NCBI GenBank assembly: GCA_945887835.1
Contig: CAMCZQ010000005.1
Location: 1-48,065, forward strand
Length of the DNA stretch: 48,065 nt
Source of the DNA: Bordetella parapertussis
GTDB lineage: Bacteria > Pseudomonadota > Gammaproteobacteria > Burkholderiales > Burkholderiaceae_B
Direction of reading: 5' to 3'
Under the pieces are notes generated by a model. That model was not told where the DNA came from, did not search any database, and worked only from the letters and a program-made list of their open reading frames with translations. Positions 41,246-48,065 of this stretch are shown here, piece by piece. Numbering within the stretch: position 1 is the stretch's first letter; the number at the start of each line of letters is the position of its first letter. The position numbers were made by a program, and so were the translations under genes.

Positions 41246-42430
41246 ATGACTCAAACAACCCACTCACTGACAATAGACACTGGTTTGGATTACCCCGAGA
41301 TTCGCGAAGGCGTGAAACGCGTTTGTGCGGATTTTCCGGGCGCTTACTGGCGTGGTCTGGAAGAAAAACTGGCCTACCCCACAGAGTTTGTACAAGCGCT
41401 GACTGCCTCGGGTTACTTGGGCGCGCTGATCCCCGAAGAATTCGGTGGCAGCGGTATGCCGTTGCGCGCAGCAATGGTGATTCTTGAAACGATTCATGAA
41501 TCGGGCTGTAACGCTGGGGCCTGTCATGCGCAGATGTACACCATGGGTACAGTGATGCGTCACGGCAGTGAGGCGCAAAAGAAAAAGTACCTGCCCGATA
41601 TTGCCGCCGGTAAAGTGCGCCTACAAGCCTTTGGCGTCACCGAACCCACCACCGGCACTGACACAACCAAGCTTAAGACTCGCGCCGAACGTCAAGGCGA
41701 TCACTACGTGATCAATGGGCAAAAGGTTTGGACCTCGCGTGCGTTGCACTCTGACTTGATGCTGCTGTTAGCGCGTACCACCCCCATTGATCAATGCAAA
41801 AAGAAAAGCGATGGCCTGTCAGTCTTTTTGTTAGACATTCGCGATGGTCTGGGCAAAGGTCTTGAGATTCGCCCGCTGAAGGCGATGATCAACCATCACG
41901 CTACCGAAGTCTTTTTTGATAATTTGAAGATACCGGCTGACAACCTAATTGGTGAAGAAGGCAAAGGCTTTAAATATATTCTTGATGGTATGAATGCCGA
42001 ACGTATTTTGGTGTCAGCCGAAGCGATTGGTGATGCGCGCTGGTTTACCAAAACAGCCGTGGCTTATGTCAACGAGCGTCGTGTCTTTGATCGCCCAATC
42101 GGTCAAAATCAAGCCGTGCAGTTTCCGATTGCACGCGCGCACGCCGAAACCGATGCGGCCGATTTAATCTTGCGCCGCGCAGCCGCCCTCTTTGATGCGG
42201 GCTTGCCTTGCGGCGATGACGCCAACATGGGCAAGCTACTCGCCTCGGATGCCACCTGGCACGCGGCAGAAGCGTGCTTGCAGTGTCATGGCGGTTTTGG
42301 CTACGCCAAAGAGTATGACGTTGAACGCAAGTGGCGTGAAACACGTTTGTTCCAGATTGCCCCGATTTCGACTAACTTAGTGCTGTCGTACATTGGCGAG
42401 CACATGTTGGGTATGCCTCGTTCGTTTTAA
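41246..42430 (+). CDS. Acyl-CoA dehydrogenase with atypical catalytic segment
   Basis: 394-residue FAD flavoprotein that makes an enoyl-CoA. The FAD/substrate blocks AFGVTEPTTGTDTTKLKTRAE and ILDGMNAERILVSAEAIGDARWF, and CLQCHGGFGYAKEYDVERKWRETRLFQIAPISTN, show the family. In the last block most family members have EGT(S/N) with the catalytic glutamate, whereas this protein has APIS, so the base must come from elsewhere, as in some branched-chain or long-chain relatives. A GGAG ribosome site precedes the ATG. It is followed after 28 nt by the MmgE/PrpD gene. Confidence 0.9.
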   Translation: MTQTTHSLTIDTGLDYPEIREGVKRVCADFPGAYWRGLEEKLAYPTEFVQALTASGYLGALIPEEFGGSGMPLRAAMVILETIHESGCNAGACHAQMYTMGTVMRHGSEAQKKKYLPDIAAGKVRLQAFGVTEPTTGTDTTKLKTRAERQGDHYVINGQKVWTSRALHSDLMLLLARTTPIDQCKKKSDGLSVFLLDIRDGLGKGLEIRPLKAMINHHATEVFFDNLKIPADNLIGEEGKGFKYILDGMNAERILVSAEAIGDARWFTKTAVAYVNERRVFDRPIGQNQAVQFPIARAHAETDAADLILRRAAALFDAGLPCGDDANMGKLLASDATWHAAEACLQCHGGFGYAKEYDVERKWRETRLFQIAPISTNLVLSYIGEHMLGMPRSF

Positions 42431-42458
42431 TCAAAACAATCACTATAAAGAGACAAAC

Positions 42459-43826
42459 ATGACTGGATTAACCCAAGCCCTCGCCGCCTTTGTCGCTAAG
42501 CCCACGTTCGGCAACAACGAACAAGGCGCACTCGCGGTTGCCAAAACTGGTTTTATGGATACGATCGCCACCATGATGGCCGGCCACAACGAGCCGGTTG
42601 TCAATATCGTTCGTCAATTTTTTGCCAATGCAACAACGCCTGCCGAAGCACCTGTACCTTTTTGGGGTACGATGCATCCAGCCGCCCAAGCCGCCTTCAT
42701 CACCGCGGTCGCTGGCCATGCGCTTGATTACGATGATGTCGCGTTGTCGGGTCATCCCAGCACTGCGTTGGTACCCGCCATCTTGGCTGAAGGTTATGTG
42801 CTAAATAGCTCTGGGCTCGACGCGTTACGCGCCTATGTGGTTGGCTATGAAGTCTGGGCCGAACTCGTCAGCCGCGAAACCGATCAGTATCACTTAAAAG
42901 GCTGGCATCCGACGGGGGTGTTTGGCGCAGTGGGCGCAGCCGCCGCAGTTGCTTACCTAAGACGTTTAAATGAGGCGGACACGCGCCAAGCCTTGGCGAT
43001 TGCGGCCAGTCTTGCCAGCGGCTTGGTTGCCAACTTTGGCACAATGACAAAGCCCTTTCATGCGGGCCGTGCTGCAGCGCACGGTATCGAAGCGGTGCGT
43101 TTGTCAATGCTTGGCATGACCTCGGCGCCCGACGTCTTTGAGCACCCTGCGGGTTATCTGAATGCGTTGTCAAAGGCCGGACGTGTTGATCGTACGCGCC
43201 CTGCAGACACGCTCGGTCAGAAGCTGCGCATTTTAGAGACTGGGCTTTCGATTAAGCGCTACCCAGTGTGTTACTCCTCACATCGAACCATTGACGCGGT
43301 CATCAAAATTGTCGAAGCAGAAAATCTGCAACCTAGTGAAATCAAGAACGTCCATGTCATCACGGGTGTTGCCCAAGCCTCGATGCTAAGAAACCATCGG
43401 CCAGTCACGGGTCTAGAGGCTAAATTTAGCGGAGAGTTCGCAGTGGCCTCAGCGATTGTTGCCCGTGACGTCGGCTTGTCTCAGCTCACCGACAAGTTTT
43501 CAACCCGCGCAGACGTCTCAGAACTGTATAGCAAAGTCTCGATTGAATCCGTGGATACCGTGTGCCCACTCGATCCGGCCTTTGCGTTCACAGATCGTGT
43601 CACCATTGAAACCAATGATGGTCGCAAGTTCGATTCTGGAGAGATTAGGTTTCCGTTAGGTCACGCCTTGAACCCGATTGACGCGGCTGGTCTCAAACGT
43701 AAGTTCATGGATTGCATTGAGACCGGCAAGACTGCAAACAATTCTATCAAAGGTGCGGATGCCGAACTATACGATCGTCTCGCAACGTTAGAGCGTCTTC
43801 CGAGTCTGCGAAACCTTTTTAAATAA
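42459..43826 (+). CDS. MmgE/PrpD-family protein (copy 3)
   Basis: 455 residues from the ATG at 42459, which has AAGAGA upstream; an earlier in-frame start would lie inside the dehydrogenase gene. Family blocks are FMDTIATMMAGHNEP, AAFITAVAGHALDYDDVALSGHPST, GWHPTGVFGAVGAAAAVAYL and KRYPVCYSSHRTIDA. It closes the CoA-transferase operon, where it might isomerise, dehydrate or decarboxylate the carboxylic acid before or after CoA activation. It is the third family member in the window and is not a close copy of the other two. Confidence 0.9.
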   Translation: MTGLTQALAAFVAKPTFGNNEQGALAVAKTGFMDTIATMMAGHNEPVVNIVRQFFANATTPAEAPVPFWGTMHPAAQAAFITAVAGHALDYDDVALSGHPSTALVPAILAEGYVLNSSGLDALRAYVVGYEVWAELVSRETDQYHLKGWHPTGVFGAVGAAAAVAYLRRLNEADTRQALAIAASLASGLVANFGTMTKPFHAGRAAAHGIEAVRLSMLGMTSAPDVFEHPAGYLNALSKAGRVDRTRPADTLGQKLRILETGLSIKRYPVCYSSHRTIDAVIKIVEAENLQPSEIKNVHVITGVAQASMLRNHRPVTGLEAKFSGEFAVASAIVARDVGLSQLTDKFSTRADVSELYSKVSIESVDTVCPLDPAFAFTDRVTIETNDGRKFDSGEIRFPLGHALNPIDAAGLKRKFMDCIETGKTANNSIKGADAELYDRLATLERLPSLRNLFK

Positions 43827-43895
43827 CCGCCTGAGCCGTCGCGTCGCACCTACGAGGCGGTGGCTCTTGGCCCCACACAGGCCGTTAGCCCCAGC

Positions 43896-45428
43896 ATGAG
43901 TTACAGCGTTGTTTGGTTTAAACGTGATCTGCGGCTCAGTGACCACGCCGCACTGACTCAAGCGCTTGGTCGGGGCCCCGTGCTATGTCTGTATATCGTC
44001 GAACCCTCTTTGTGGCGCAGCGCAGATGCTGCGACTCAACACTATCACTTTTTGCTTGAAAGCCTGCGCGACCTGTATCTTGAACTGAAGCGACGCGGAG
44101 GGGTGCTGCACGTGGTGGCAGGTGAGGCGGTCGACGTGTTCGATAAACTTTACGCGCTCAAGCCCTTTGACAGTCTTTATTCTCATCAAGAAACTGGCAA
44201 CGCGCTGTCGTATACGCGCGATCGTGCCGTGGCGAGCTGGTGTCGCACGCGCGCCATCCCCTGGTTGCAAAGTCAGCACTTTGGTGTCACACGTGGGTTA
44301 AAGGATCGCGATCTCTGGAAAGATCTTTGGGATCAGTACGTTGGGCAACCCAGCCTTCCAGCGCCAGCCGTGATCTCTTGTGTCGACTTGCCGTGGCGCG
44401 AGCCTGCGCTGCCCAAGGCAGCAGCACTTGGTCTGGATTTTGCAGAGCCTTCGCAACGGCAGCGTGGCGGACGTACGCTCGCGCTAGAAGTTTTGAACAG
44501 TTTTTTAAACGACCGCAGCCAACAATACCGCGGGGGGATTTCTTCCCCCCTGTCGGCGCCTACCGCCTGTTCGCGTTTGTCTGCGTATCTGACCTTTGGC
44601 TGCTTGAGCCTGCGCGAAATTGTACAAGCCACGTCCCTGCAACTCAAGGCGTTGAGCCCTGCGCAAACCTGGCAAAAAAAAGGCTTAACAGCGTTTATCA
44701 GCCGCTTGTACTGGCACTGTCACTTCATTCAAAAATTAGAAAGCGAGCCCGAAATTGAGTTTCAAAACATGCACCGGGGCTATGATGGTTTGCGTGAAAA
44801 CGACTGGAATCCCTCGCACTTTGAAGCACTTAAAGCAGGTCAAACGGGTTGGCCAATGGTCGACGCCTGCGTCGCGATGTTGCGCGAGACCGGCTGGTTG
44901 AATTTTAGAATGCGCGCAATGTTGGTATCGACGGCCGCTTACCCCCTTTGGTTAGACTGGCGCCCAGTTGGTCATTGGTTGGCGCGCCAATTTTTGGATT
45001 ACGAGCCCGGCATTCATTGGAGCCAGTTGCAGATGCAATCCGGTACGACGGGTATAAACATCCCGCGTATCTATAACCCGATTAAACAGGCGCAAGATCA
45101 CGATCCAAACGGCGTATTTGTCAGACGCTGGCTGCCCGCTATGCGACGCGTGCCCGACACCTGGCTGTTTGAGCCCTGGAAAATGCCTCACTCGCTGCAA
45201 GTGCAACACAACGTGTATGTAGGCACAGACCTGCGTGTGCCGATCGTCGAGCTTGAAGCGAGCACGCGAGCGGCCAAACAAAAACTCTACGCCCTCAGGG
45301 CGCAGCCTCAAGTACGTGCCACCAAGCGCGAGGTCGTGCAAAAACATGGCTCACGCAAACGTTTGGTATCCGTCAAACAAAAACCTGCCGGAGCACCCGC
45401 AAGTCAACAGCGCACCCTAGACTTCTGA
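43896..45428 (+). CDS. FAD-binding photolyase/cryptochrome family protein (atypical class I branch)
   Basis: 510 residues from ATG 43896 ([20 protein letters not shown]); a GTG 36 nt upstream is also in frame and has GAGG just before it, so the start is not certain. The N-terminal Rossmann antenna domain is followed by the helical FAD domain, with [37 protein letters not shown] and [20 protein letters not shown] as the flavin-binding core. It lacks the standard ELIWREF of CPD photolyases in the first of these blocks. Expected to repair UV-induced pyrimidine dimers or act as a photoreceptor. The next gene starts on its stop codon (TGATG). Confidence 0.9.
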   Translation: MSYSVVWFKRDLRLSDHAALTQALGRGPVLCLYIVEPSLWRSADAATQHYHFLLESLRDLYLELKRRGGVLHVVAGEAVDVFDKLYALKPFDSLYSHQETGNALSYTRDRAVASWCRTRAIPWLQSQHFGVTRGLKDRDLWKDLWDQYVGQPSLPAPAVISCVDLPWREPALPKAAALGLDFAEPSQRQRGGRTLALEVLNSFLNDRSQQYRGGISSPLSAPTACSRLSAYLTFGCLSLREIVQATSLQLKALSPAQTWQKKGLTAFISRLYWHCHFIQKLESEPEIEFQNMHRGYDGLRENDWNPSHFEALKAGQTGWPMVDACVAMLRETGWLNFRMRAMLVSTAAYPLWLDWRPVGHWLARQFLDYEPGIHWSQLQMQSGTTGINIPRIYNPIKQAQDHDPNGVFVRRWLPAMRRVPDTWLFEPWKMPHSLQVQHNVYVGTDLRVPIVELEASTRAAKQKLYALRAQPQVRATKREVVQKHGSRKRLVSVKQKPAGAPASQQRTLDF

Positions 45429-45598
45429 TGTCAAACGATTCTTCGATGCGCGGCGTCAGCAAAAATAATCTGCCCAGTAAAAACTGTCTGAGTTGCCTGC
45501 GCCCGTTTACCTGGCGTAAAAAATGGGAACGTGACTGGGACAACGTCAAGTATTGTTCTGAGCGCTGCCGGCGCACTGTAACAGGCAAGAATTCATGA
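45428..45598 (+). CDS. DUF2256 zinc-finger-like small protein
   Basis: 56-residue protein. The family core [16 protein letters not shown] (18-33) and [10 protein letters not shown] (40-49) gives four cysteines in two CxxC/CxxxC pairs, C20/C23 and C43/C47, likely a small zinc ribbon. DUF2256 genes are commonly found beside photolyase/cryptochrome genes; no biochemical role is established. Its ATG overlaps the stop of the first photolyase (1 nt) and its stop overlaps the start of the DASH gene (ATGA), so it is translated in a tightly coupled string. Confidence 0.92.
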   Translation: MSNDSSMRGVSKNNLPSKNCLSCLRPFTWRKKWERDWDNVKYCSERCRRTVTGKNS

Positions 45599-47007
45599 TT
45601 GCAATCTATTGGTTTCGTAACGATTTGCGTCTGTGTGATCAGCCGTCTTTTAGACAAGCCTGCGAGCAGGCTACTCGGCTCGCGCCGGTCTTTACCCATG
45701 ACATCGATCAGACTGCACCAACTCGTTGGGGCTTTGAGCGCCGGGGGCCACACAGAAAGTACGCCCTACGCTCGGCGCTGCAAGCGCTCAAGGTGCAACT
45801 ACGCCAACGACAAAGCGATTTACTGGAGTGTCAAGGCGACCCGTGTCAAACGCTGATTGAACTGGCTAAACATTTTGGTACTGACACTATTTTTTGCGAA
45901 GAAATCGCGGCGCCCGAAGAGCAACAGCAAGTGGTCAGGCTGAGAAAAGCGGGCCTAACCGTCAACACCCTTTGGCACTCGAGTCTACTGGCGTCGCACG
46001 ACTTACCGTTTACGATTGAGCAGTTGCCGTCAGTCTTTACCGAGTTCAGAGTGGCCGTTGAAAAGACTAAAGTTGTGGTGCAAGCCCCAGAGGACGCCGT
46101 GACAGTCGTGCCACCGCTACCTGACGGATTTATTCAGAGCAAATCTGTAGCGCTTAACCAGTCAACCCGTGCGGACCTTCACCCCCTTGATTCCTTAGCT
46201 CAACCCGACGCCCGCAGCTCACTGGTTTTTTCAACAGCACACGATTTTGCCGGAACGCAGGGTGGACTCAGACACATCCAGCAATATTTTGAACGCCATC
46301 TGGCACACAGCTACAAAGCAACCCGTAACCATTTATCCGGTTTGGATTACTCGACAAAGTTTTCAGTATGGCTGGCTTCGGGGGCGCTCTCAGCCCGGAT
46401 GCTCTACCAACAATTACAAGCCTTCGAAGCCAAGCACGGCGCCAACGACGGCAGCTACTGGATTTGGTTTGAATTGCTTTGGCGTGATTATTTTAGATTT
46501 TTACATCTAAGGTTTGGGGCTCAGCTCTATCGGCGTTCAGGCTTACACCAGCGCGCCACTATTGAACAAAGGGGTCAGCGCGACGGCAAAACGCATTTCA
46601 ATGCCGGCAAACCGCAATTCACTGCCGGCATTGAGCAAGCGGGTGGCGCTGCCATCAAGACTCCTGCACAAGCTGAGCTGTTTGAGCGCTGGTGCTTGGG
46701 TGAATCTGGCGAATCCTTTGTCGACGCAGGGATGCGTGAATTAAGACACACTGGCTACCTATCGAACCGGTTGCGGCAAGTCGTGGCCAGTTATTTGATT
46801 CATAACCTGAAGCTTGACTGGCGTGCCGGCGCGGCGTGGTTTGAGTCGCAGTTAATCGACTACGACGTGTATAGCAATCAGGGTAACTGGCTCTATATCG
46901 CGGGGCTTGGTACGGATCCGCGCGGTGGCCGCGCGATGCGCACAGACAAACAGGCGAACGAACACGATCACGCTGGAACTTACCGAAAACAATGGGGCAC
47001 GCTTTGA
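45595..47007 (+). CDS. DASH-family cryptochrome
   Basis: 470-residue cryptochrome DASH. It begins [18 protein letters not shown], and the flavin domain has [40 protein letters not shown] and the DASH-specific end [20 protein letters not shown] proteins repair cyclobutane dimers in single-stranded or looped DNA and may signal light. Between about residues 320 and 350 is a short imperfect duplication ([18 protein letters not shown]). It overlaps DUF2256 by 4 nt and the next photolyase gene by 16 nt. Confidence 0.92.
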   Translation: MIAIYWFRNDLRLCDQPSFRQACEQATRLAPVFTHDIDQTAPTRWGFERRGPHRKYALRSALQALKVQLRQRQSDLLECQGDPCQTLIELAKHFGTDTIFCEEIAAPEEQQQVVRLRKAGLTVNTLWHSSLLASHDLPFTIEQLPSVFTEFRVAVEKTKVVVQAPEDAVTVVPPLPDGFIQSKSVALNQSTRADLHPLDSLAQPDARSSLVFSTAHDFAGTQGGLRHIQQYFERHLAHSYKATRNHLSGLDYSTKFSVWLASGALSARMLYQQLQAFEAKHGANDGSYWIWFELLWRDYFRFLHLRFGAQLYRRSGLHQRATIEQRGQRDGKTHFNAGKPQFTAGIEQAGGAAIKTPAQAELFERWCLGESGESFVDAGMRELRHTGYLSNRLRQVVASYLIHNLKLDWRAGAAWFESQLIDYDVYSNQGNWLYIAGLGTDPRGGRAMRTDKQANEHDHAGTYRKQWGTL

Positions 47008-48065
47008 CAACCTTAAGACTGATCCTCGGCGATCAACTCAACCCTGAGCATTCGTGGTTTTTAAAGCCTCGCGCTGATGTGGTATTTGCTTGTATTGAAA
47101 TGCGACAAGAGACCGATTACGTCTTACATCATGCGCAAAAGGTGATTGCGATTTTTGCAGGGATGCGCGACCTCGCGCGTTTGCTTAAGGCGCGCGGGCA
47201 CAAGGTGCACTACCTGAGCATCGATGACGCGACTAATAAACAGAGCCTAGCGGCAAATCTCGATACCCTGTTGGCCCACTACGCCTGCACGCACTTTGAA
47301 TATCAAGAGCCCGACGAATGGCGTCTTGATCAACAACTTCAGCACTACGCCCGTGCCAGCAAACTTGACTGCTCAGCAGTATCAAGTGAACATTTTTATA
47401 CGACGCGCGCAGAGGTCAGCACGTTATTTGCCGGGCAAAAGGCCTGGCTCATGGAACGTTTCTATCGCCAGATGCGCACAAAACATAAAATTCTGATGCT
47501 CGACGCGAAGCGCCCCGTCGAAGGCAAATGGAACTTTGACCATGAAAACCGAAAGGCCTGGTCAGGTACTCCAGCTGAACCGGCAGACAAGCGTCCAAGA
47601 CACGATCACTCGGCGTTATGGGCAACCATTGAGGCTGCTGGCGTACGAACCTTTGGTACGCCCAACGCCGCACACTTTGCGTGGCCGCTTAACCGTGCAG
47701 AGGCCTTGGTTTGTTTGAAGGATTTTATTGAAATCGCACTTCCTCACTTTGGCGATTTTCAAGATGCATTAAGCACGAAGGGCTGGCGACTGTTTCATTC
47801 GCTCTTATCCTTTGCCTTAAATACAAAAATGCTGAATCCGCGCGAGGTGGTCGAACGCGCACAGCAAGCCTGGCTTGACCAAAAAATTTCGATCGCAACA
47901 GCCGAAGGCTTTATTCGCCAAATTTTGGGTTGGCGCGAATATATACGAGGCGTGTATTGGGGCAAGATGCCTGATTACGGGACACAAAATTATTTTGAAC
48001 ACACCACCGCCTTGCCAAAGTGGTTTTGGACAGGAAAAACCAAAATGCGCTGCCTTGAGCTTTCG
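46992..48065 (+). CDS. Iron-sulfur bacterial photolyase (FeS-BCP/PhrB-like, (6-4) type; C-terminus beyond window)
   Basis: The first 358 residues are present; the gene continues past the right edge. LRLILGDQLNPEHSWF and VVFACIEMRQETDYVLHHAQKV open the DPRP antenna domain. KRPVEGKWNFDHENRK, FHSLLSFALNTKMLNP, EGFIRQILGWREYIRGVYW and LPKWFWTGKTKMRC are typical of the FeS-BCP group, and C354 matches the first of four cluster cysteines (C350 in Agrobacterium PhrB). Such enzymes repair (6-4) photoproducts. I start at ATG 46992; a TTG at 47004 is the alternative. It overlaps the DASH gene in a different frame. Confidence 0.9.
   Translation, partial: MGHALTTLRLILGDQLNPEHSWFLKPRADVVFACIEMRQETDYVLHHAQKVIAIFAGMRDLARLLKARGHKVHYLSIDDATNKQSLAANLDTLLAHYACTHFEYQEPDEWRLDQQLQHYARASKLDCSAVSSEHFYTTRAEVSTLFAGQKAWLMERFYRQMRTKHKILMLDAKRPVEGKWNFDHENRKAWSGTPAEPADKRPRHDHSALWATIEAAGVRTFGTPNAAHFAWPLNRAEALVCLKDFIEIALPHFGDFQDALSTKGWRLFHSLLSFALNTKMLNPREVVERAQQAWLDQKISIATAEGFIRQILGWREYIRGVYWGKMPDYGTQNYFEHTTALPKWFWTGKTKMRCLELS

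Noticed and set aside
1-48065. Mobile elements, prophage genes, tRNA or rRNA
   Set aside because: No transposase, integrase, phage structural gene, terminal inverted repeat or recognisable tRNA/rRNA sequence was seen.

Overview
The window looks like a chromosomal segment of a betaproteobacterium, most likely a member of Burkholderiales close to Alcaligenaceae. The reasons are three Bug/TctC-type periplasmic binding proteins without their own membrane partners, repeated MmgE/PrpD genes, a TRAP transporter, a TerC gene behind a manganese-type riboswitch, and a base composition slightly above 50% GC by eye. No rRNA, tRNA, CRISPR array, insertion sequence or phage gene was seen. A light-exposed aquatic or surface lifestyle is suggested by three consecutive photolyase/cryptochrome genes. 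The taxonomy is an inference from gene content only.

Region 1 (1-9570) is a zinc-acquisition block. A Fur-family regulator (zur, 2962-3327, +) faces away from a znu operon (His-rich membrane protein, znuC, znuB, znuA; znuA is cut by the window edge). Beyond zur lies a second, six-gene minus-strand operon: a small DUF2946-like membrane protein, an outer-membrane beta-barrel protein, a second ZnuA-like binding protein without permease, a COG0523 GTPase, a DUF1007 protein and a NicO-type metal permease. Both promoter regions carry the same dyad, TGATA-N6-TATCA (once before znu/zur, twice before the six-gene operon), so both probably belong to one Zur regulon. Four 41-bp tandem repeats derived from the zur 3' end lie between zur and the permease.

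Region 2 (9601-17215) holds a Tat-exported PhoX phosphatase with a textbook Pho box, a D-aminoacylase, and a divergent three-gene operon (diaminopropionate ammonia-lyase, M20 carbamoylase/allantoate-type hydrolase, N-carbamoyl-D-amino-acid hydrolase) that looks built to salvage nitrogen from D- and L-amino-acid derivatives.

Region 3 (17189-33401) centres on a LysR gene. To its left is a nine-gene minus-strand operon (old-yellow-enzyme flavoprotein, two metallo-beta-lactamase-fold hydrolases, three Bug proteins, two MmgE/PrpD proteins, an iron alcohol dehydrogenase). To its right, overlapping LysR by 4 nt, are a ModA-like protein without signal peptide, an amidase, an isocitrate-lyase-family C-C lyase and a tartrate/D-malate-type dehydrogenase. 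The natural substrate is not evident.

Region 4 (33477-43826) has a TRAP transporter (dctPQM), an orphan metallo-beta-lactamase-fold hydrolase, the riboswitch-terC-unknown gene unit, and a CoA-dependent catabolic operon (CoA-transferase, enoyl-CoA hydratase, acyl-CoA dehydrogenase, MmgE/PrpD).

Region 5 (43896-end) is a photorepair operon: an atypical photolyase, a 56-residue DUF2256 protein, a DASH cryptochrome and an iron-sulfur (6-4)-type photolyase cut by the window end, all overlapping by a few nucleotides.
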